Assembly: GCF_013155125.1 (NCBI RefSeq)
Contig: NZ_CP053566.1
Location: 1 to 24,228, forward strand
DNA: 24,228 nucleotides
DNA from: Pseudonocardia broussonetiae
GTDB lineage: Bacteria; Actinomycetota; Actinomycetes; Mycobacteriales; Pseudonocardiaceae
Reading direction: 5' to 3'
Part shown: positions 20,417-24,228 of the stretch, piece by piece
Layout: each line of letters starts with the position of its first letter
How positions within the stretch are numbered: position 1 is the stretch's first letter
Translations under genes and position numbers: made by a program
The notes under the pieces: generated by a model
Told to the model about the DNA's origin: nothing
What the model saw: the letters and a program-made list of their open reading frames with translations, nothing else
Database searches by the model: none

Positions 20417-20724
20417 CCCCTCGCAGGGGTGAAATCCGTCAATACGTTCCAGTACTGCCCCGACCTGGGCAGAGCCTTCTCAGGGTCATCATCTCGGCCG
20501 ATGGCCTCAACCAGGCGTCGCTACCCGTGGTGCTCGGGCTGCAGGTCGTCGAGCGTGATCCCGGCTCGATCCTCGCTGTACGCCTCGGCTCGCTTGGTTG
20601 GGCGGTTGTGACCACTGTTGAAGCCGTGCTCAAGTCACGCCTGGGCAAGGTTGCCGGCATGGCAACCGCAGAGGAGCAGGAAGCCTTGAACCAGGCGCTC
20701 AAAGCTGCTCTCGACCTGGACTAG
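20413..20724 (+). CDS. mazF: MazF/PemK-like toxin, copy 2
   Basis: Identical protein to 8292-8603. Its GTG start lies in the same GTGA context, although the antitoxin frame that should overlap it is shifted in this copy. Confidence 0.72.
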   Translation: MTPRRGEIRQYVPVLPRPGQSLLRVIISADGLNQASLPVVLGLQVVERDPGSILAVRLGSLGWAVVTTVEAVLKSRLGKVAGMATAEEQEALNQALKAALDLD

Positions 20725-20823
20725 ATGTGTTCTAGCGCACACTAATAGTGAGGTACCGCCAGCCGGTACAAGTTGATCGGTGAACGGCTAAGCGGGTAAG
20801 CGGTCCGGCGGGCGGTCGCTTTC

Positions 20824-20876
20824 ATCGGTCGAGTAGACCCCCAAAAGGGGTCCAGCGGCCGATTCTCGGGGTTTTG
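20824..20876 (+). terminator. Terminator of the toxin-antitoxin operon, copy 2
   Basis: Same stems as at 8703-8756, with a loop A-run one base shorter. Confidence 0.58.
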
Positions 20877-21053
20877 TGGCCTGCGTCACATACCGTTTGG
20901 CGGTATGGCAGTCGGGCCCGACCGGCGCACGCACGGTAGCGGAACAGCGGTCGCGGGAGTTTGGGCTACGCCCGGGTAGGGTCTCAAGCACCACCAGTCG
21001 TCATCTCCGCTCACGGAGGGGGACCGGCAGCTGGTGGTGAGGATTCAGCACCT

Positions 21054-21084
21054 CTTCGGTAGACCGCGCGCGCGTCTACCGAAG
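21054..21084 (+). promoter_or_regulatory. Hairpin at the ribosome binding site of the 42 aa gene, copy 2
   Basis: Identical to 8934-8964. Confidence 0.7.
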
Positions 21085-21093
21085 GAGGTGAAT

Positions 21094-21222
21094 GTGTCCA
21101 AACATCACGACAAGCAGGACGGGCCCCCGTGGGGACCCGCCCGTCTCGTGCTTGCTCTGATGGCCGTGGTCGTCCAGATCTTCGACTGGCTCGACGACCA
21201 CGACTGGTGGTTGTGGTGGTGA
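21094..21222 (+). CDS. 42 aa tryptophan-rich membrane peptide, copy 2
   Basis: Identical to 8974-9102, with the same near-consensus Shine-Dalgarno. Confidence 0.65.
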   Translation: MSKHHDKQDGPPWGPARLVLALMAVVVQIFDWLDDHDWWLWW

Positions 21223-21485
21223 CGTAAGTCCCCACCGCAGCGGTAGTGGTGACCTCGGTCGCCACTACGCACGACGCCAAGCGGGGGGAGGCTGTCTGGG
21301 GTCGCAACCCAGTCAGCTGCCCGTCGGCGTTTGAGGGGGGTCAGGTCATCCTCGCCGGATGGCTTGGCCCCTCTCGTTTGTGCTCGGAGTGTGCGCGCCG
21401 GGCGCGCATCCCCCTTGCGTTCATGACAGTACAGTAGCTAGCTGAACATGGGCCAGCAACAGGCATAAGGCCAGGTCAGCGGCAT

Positions 21486-22859
21486 TTAGGCCGTCGGTTC
21501 AAGCTGCCGGGGAAACGCCCGGTAGGCATCGAGCTGCACCTTGGTCAGCGGTGGGGGCGCGCTCCGGCCGACCATCCAGGCCAAGCCCCAGTCGTCGAGC
21601 AGCGCCGCCGCGCCCGCGAAGCCGCCGGCCTCGGCCGCCTCGAGGAGCTCGCACACACGGTCGGGGTGCGATCGCAGCGCCCGCCAACTGTCCGGCCGGA
21701 TGAGCAGCAGCTCCTCGCCGGGAAGCTCCTCCTCGACAATCTCCTCGTCGGACTGCTCCGGCTCGACCTTCGCCCACTCGCGCAGCCCCTTAGACCAGGC
21801 AATCTGCCGGCGGCCGCGGCTCGCTTTCTCCCACTCCCACCACCGTTCGATGTCGTCGGCCAAGCCGGTGGCGAGTCCTTCGGTGAGGAGCTGGAACGGC
21901 GTCCGGCCTCCGCCACGGGCGAGCTTGGCCTGCCCGCCGGTGATTTCGTGCGACAGTTTCACGAAATACTCGTGCAGCCCGCCGCCCTTGACCGGGTCGA
22001 GCGTGGCTAGCCGGACGTCGAGGCCGCCAGAGTCGCGCCACGAGTCGAAGCCGCGCCGCTGCAGCGCCCTGGTCCACCGGGCGTGCATCCGGCCGCCGAC
22101 GTGCTTGGCCATGTCCTCGGAGATCTCGCCGCGCCAGATCATCAGGACGTGCAGGTGGACGTGCCAGCCGTTCTTACCCCTGGTGACCTCGACCGCCTTG
22201 ACCCAGCCCTGCAGGCCGGCGGTCGCCTGGTCGGAGACCCACTGTTTGCCCGAGGTGACCCGCGCCCAGGCCTTGCTCAGCGCTTCCCAGCAGTCGGCGA
22301 GCGACTGACGCTGGTTGTGACGCATCGTCAGCGTCACCATCGACGCCGTGCAGCCCTGTTCGAGCGCGTAGCGCATGAGGTCGGCCAGCTCCTCGGCCCG
22401 CCGGGTGGCGATTTTCGCCGAGCAGACCGGGCAGGCCCAGACGCTGCCGCAGTGCGCCAGCCCCGAGAAGCCGGCGATACGGCCACCTTTCCCGACACCG
22501 AGCCGGAGCGCCGGCCCCGAACCCTCGCCGTTGATAGAGACGTGACCGCAGTCCTTGACGCGCTTGAGCGTCGTGACCTGCCGCAACCGGTAGCGCAGGG
22601 AGTGGCGTTCGCGCCGCTTCGCGTGCTTGCGCTCGCGTCGTTCCTCAGGGGTCGAGTGCGGAGGTGAAGACTTGTTCGCAGACCTACCAAGCGGCTCCGC
22701 CGGCCGGCGAGGCTCACGCCGCCGGCCGCCGTCGCCGTCGTGGCCGACCTTCCGCTCATGCGCCACCTCGATGCGCGCACGGAAGCGCCGCGCCCGCCGA
22801 TTCGCCGGTGCGTCGAGATGTGGTTGCAGGGACTCAGCCACGCCGGCCGCCTCGTGCAC
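21486..22859 (-). CDS. rep: Rolling-circle Rep, copy 2
   Basis: Identical to 9366-10739 with all motifs (Cys cluster, VTLTMRH, HVHLH, EYFVK). Confidence 0.9.
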   Translation of the reverse strand: MHEAAGVAESLQPHLDAPANRRARRFRARIEVAHERKVGHDGDGGRRREPRRPAEPLGRSANKSSPPHSTPEERRERKHAKRRERHSLRYRLRQVTTLKRVKDCGHVSINGEGSGPALRLGVGKGGRIAGFSGLAHCGSVWACPVCSAKIATRRAEELADLMRYALEQGCTASMVTLTMRHNQRQSLADCWEALSKAWARVTSGKQWVSDQATAGLQGWVKAVEVTRGKNGWHVHLHVLMIWRGEISEDMAKHVGGRMHARWTRALQRRGFDSWRDSGGLDVRLATLDPVKGGGLHEYFVKLSHEITGGQAKLARGGGRTPFQLLTEGLATGLADDIERWWEWEKASRGRRQIAWSKGLREWAKVEPEQSDEEIVEEELPGEELLLIRPDSWRALRSHPDRVCELLEAAEAGGFAGAAALLDDWGLAWMVGRSAPPPLTKVQLDAYRAFPRQLEPTA

Positions 22860-23201
22860 GACGCGCCGAGCCCTGTTGTTGCGCGCAGGGGTCTAAGCCT
22901 GCGAAGGTGGAGCCACTCACAGCAGCCCTTCGAGGGACTTGTTGAAAGCGCCGGGTGTGCCACCACCTGGCGTTTTCGCTTTGTATGGGGTTGTGGTCAG
23001 CGGTTCGCCGCATCACCTCGCCTAGTCCTGGTGCCTGGCACCCTCTCGCAACTGGCTGTAGTCACCCGGTAGGCGCGCCGATCGTCGGCGTGTTGCCCAC
23101 CTGCGCCGGCAGCCCGACCACCGAGGCCAGCCAGCGCCCAACAGGGTGCGTCAGAAATAAATGATGTGTGATTAACAAACGGTTTTGTATTGCGCTTATT
23201 G

Positions 23202-23281
23202 CCAGTATTTGCAATACTGGACTTACCAACAAGCGACTTCCGAGAGTGCCGGCACAGCAAACTGCCGGCACTTTCCTTTTG
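23202..23281 (+). promoter_or_regulatory. Dyad plus terminator upstream of rep (candidate antisense RNA), copy 2
   Basis: The 19-bp dyad (23202-23220) and the 10-bp stem with T-rich tail (23245-23281) are identical to copy 1. Confidence 0.6.
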
Positions 23282-23617
23282 TGCCTTGTGCATTGAATTG
23301 TATTCCTTATACCCCCGCCACGGTGTCGATTCCAACAAACGACCTTCCGAGCGATTAACAGCAATTATGCACGGCTGCCCTAATTCCGTAAAGCCCAAGC
23401 GGTACGTTTCCGCCCGCGACATCTGGCACGTCCGGCCTCTGCCGCATTCCTGGCCCGTCACCAGCACCGGGGTACGCCCGGCATCTCCGTCATCCGCTCC
23501 CAGTCGAGCAGGTAAGAATGGAAGAGGGATGGATATTTTGTAATACCCACTTCCGACTTGCCGCGTCCGCCGGCCACTGCCCCGGCTTTCCCCTCCCCTG
23601 GCATCTACCAGGCTGCC

Positions 23618-23674
23618 GATCGGCCCGTCCTCGCTCCGCTGCGGGCGGCCGATCAGCGCCGAGCTGCGCCCGGC
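23618..23674 (-). terminator. Hairpin cluster after the spread operon, copy 2 (one stem disrupted)
   Basis: As at 11498-11554, but A at 23662 replaces the G that pairs with C in the second stem, leaving a mismatch. Confidence 0.58.
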
Positions 23675-23698
23675 CAGGAGCAACCCCTGCAGCACCGC

Positions 23699-23875
23699 TC
23701 ACGCCCGTCGACGACGACGGAGGTGGACGAGGAGCACGAGCACGAGCACCAGGCCGACGAACACCCCGAGCGACGGCAGCGCCGGCACGACCCAGTCATG
23801 GACCGTGCGCAGCACCCACGCCGCGAAGAGGAGTAGCAGCAGGAACATCAGCAGCCGCCCAAGCAGACCGCGCAT
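23699..23875 (-). CDS. 58 aa two-span membrane peptide, copy 2
   Basis: Identical to 11579-11755, with TGATG coupling to the 113 aa gene. Confidence 0.7.
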   Translation of the reverse strand: MRGLLGRLLMFLLLLLFAAWVLRTVHDWVVPALPSLGVFVGLVLVLVLLVHLRRRRRA

Positions 23876-24216
23876 CAGCCAGCCACCCGGTTCCAGCTGT
23901 AGTACGACTCCGGCAGCCGCATGATGTTCGGCCCGCGCACCGGCGTCCGCGACCTACCGGCGTCACTGTCGACGTCTTCGGGGAGGTCCCCGCGCTCCTC
24001 CGGCAGCCGGACCAGCTCCTGCATCGCGGCGTCGTGCACGGCCTGCATCTGTGTGATGACTTCGCCGACGCGCCGCTCCGTCCGCTCGACCACGGTTTCC
24101 GGTCGGAGGTCGTTCAGCACGAAGGCCGCGCCGACGCCGGCCCCGGCCATGAACGCGAACACCAGGCCGACGACGACGAGGACGACCACGGCGACGACGA
24201 GCCCGGTCACGGTCAC
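23875..24216 (-). CDS. 113 aa single-span membrane protein, copy 2
   Basis: Identical to 11755-12096. The window ends 12 bases upstream of its GTG, so only the tail of the preceding 130 aa gene (24213-24228) is present. Confidence 0.72.
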   Translation of the reverse strand: MTVTGLVVAVVVLVVVGLVFAFMAGAGVGAAFVLNDLRPETVVERTERRVGEVITQMQAVHDAAMQELVRLPEERGDLPEDVDSDAGRSRTPVRGPNIMRLPESYYSWNRVAG

Positions 24217-24228
24217 CGGCCGCGGTCC

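Larger units (their letters stand above)
12122..24228. repeat. Second copy of the ~12.12 kb unit, lacking its last ~13 nt
   Basis: This is the same unit again. It ends at the base corresponding to 12108 of the first copy, so about 13 nt (12109-12121) are absent at the right edge. Closing the window on itself would therefore not give an exact circle. The second copy has the intact reading of the 130 aa gene (12093-12485) and the likely complete HTH gene (16877-17251). It carries frameshifts in traB (near 14110) and in the antitoxin (near 20352) that the first copy lacks. Confidence 0.97.

Overview
The window is a head-to-tail tandem dimer of one unit of about 12.12 kb. Bases 1-12121 form the first copy and 12122-24228 the second, which stops about 13 nt short of a full unit. 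I found eight internal differences between the copies: seven one-base indels in short homopolymers and one G/A substitution. The unit carries a rolling-circle Rep, a TraB/FtsK-type translocase, a ParA/RHH partition locus and a toxin-antitoxin pair, and no integrase. The simplest reading is a circular actinomycete plasmid of about 12.1 kb that was assembled, or exists, as a dimer. High GC, strong GC bias at third codon positions, GTG starts, several apparently leaderless promoters and single-protein (TraB-type) mycelial transfer genes point to a filamentous actinomycete (Streptomyces or Micromonosporaceae-like). The genus cannot be told from the sequence.

Layout of the unit in copy 1 coordinates. 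(1) A transfer/spread operon on the minus strand, wrapping the unit junction: 2517 (unknown 146 aa) > 2047 traB-like translocase > 700 (111 aa) > 12485 (130 aa with heptad repeats) > 12096 (113 aa, one membrane segment) > 11755 (58 aa, two membrane segments), mostly coupled by TGATG or GTGA overlaps and ending in a hairpin cluster at 11498-11554. (2) Divergent from it, two paralogous AT-richer helix-turn-helix genes (2650-3360); the second has a 10-bp inverted repeat bracketing its -10 box. (3) A partition locus on the minus strand: HTH gene (5132-4757), a centromere-like block of 14 phased 8-bp iterons (4635-4746), parA, and an RHH centromere-binding gene (4014-3643). One 17-bp palindrome occurs both at the HTH gene promoter and beside the iterons. 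(4) A 600-bp gene-free, palindrome-rich region (5222-5841) with a cluster of TGACGTCA sites, a good candidate for a cis-acting transfer or replication site. (5) Accessory genes 5842-7667: a small membrane protein, an unknown 130 aa protein, a 224 aa HTH protein of mixed base composition, and a 44 aa leucine-rich membrane peptide. (6) An RHH antitoxin / MazF-like toxin operon (8062-8603) with its own operator, then a 42 aa membrane peptide gene. (7) The rolling-circle rep gene (10739-9366, minus) preceded by about 750 bp of regulatory DNA with an AT-rich patch, a 19-bp dyad and a strong intrinsic terminator on the opposite strand, suggesting an antisense copy-control RNA.

Together these are a replication module, a stability layer (partition plus toxin-antitoxin), a transfer/spread operon, and several small regulators with visible operators. 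The copies disagree in the 130 aa gene, traB, the HTH gene and the antitoxin. Each such gene is intact in at least one copy, so the differences look like sequencing error rather than biology.
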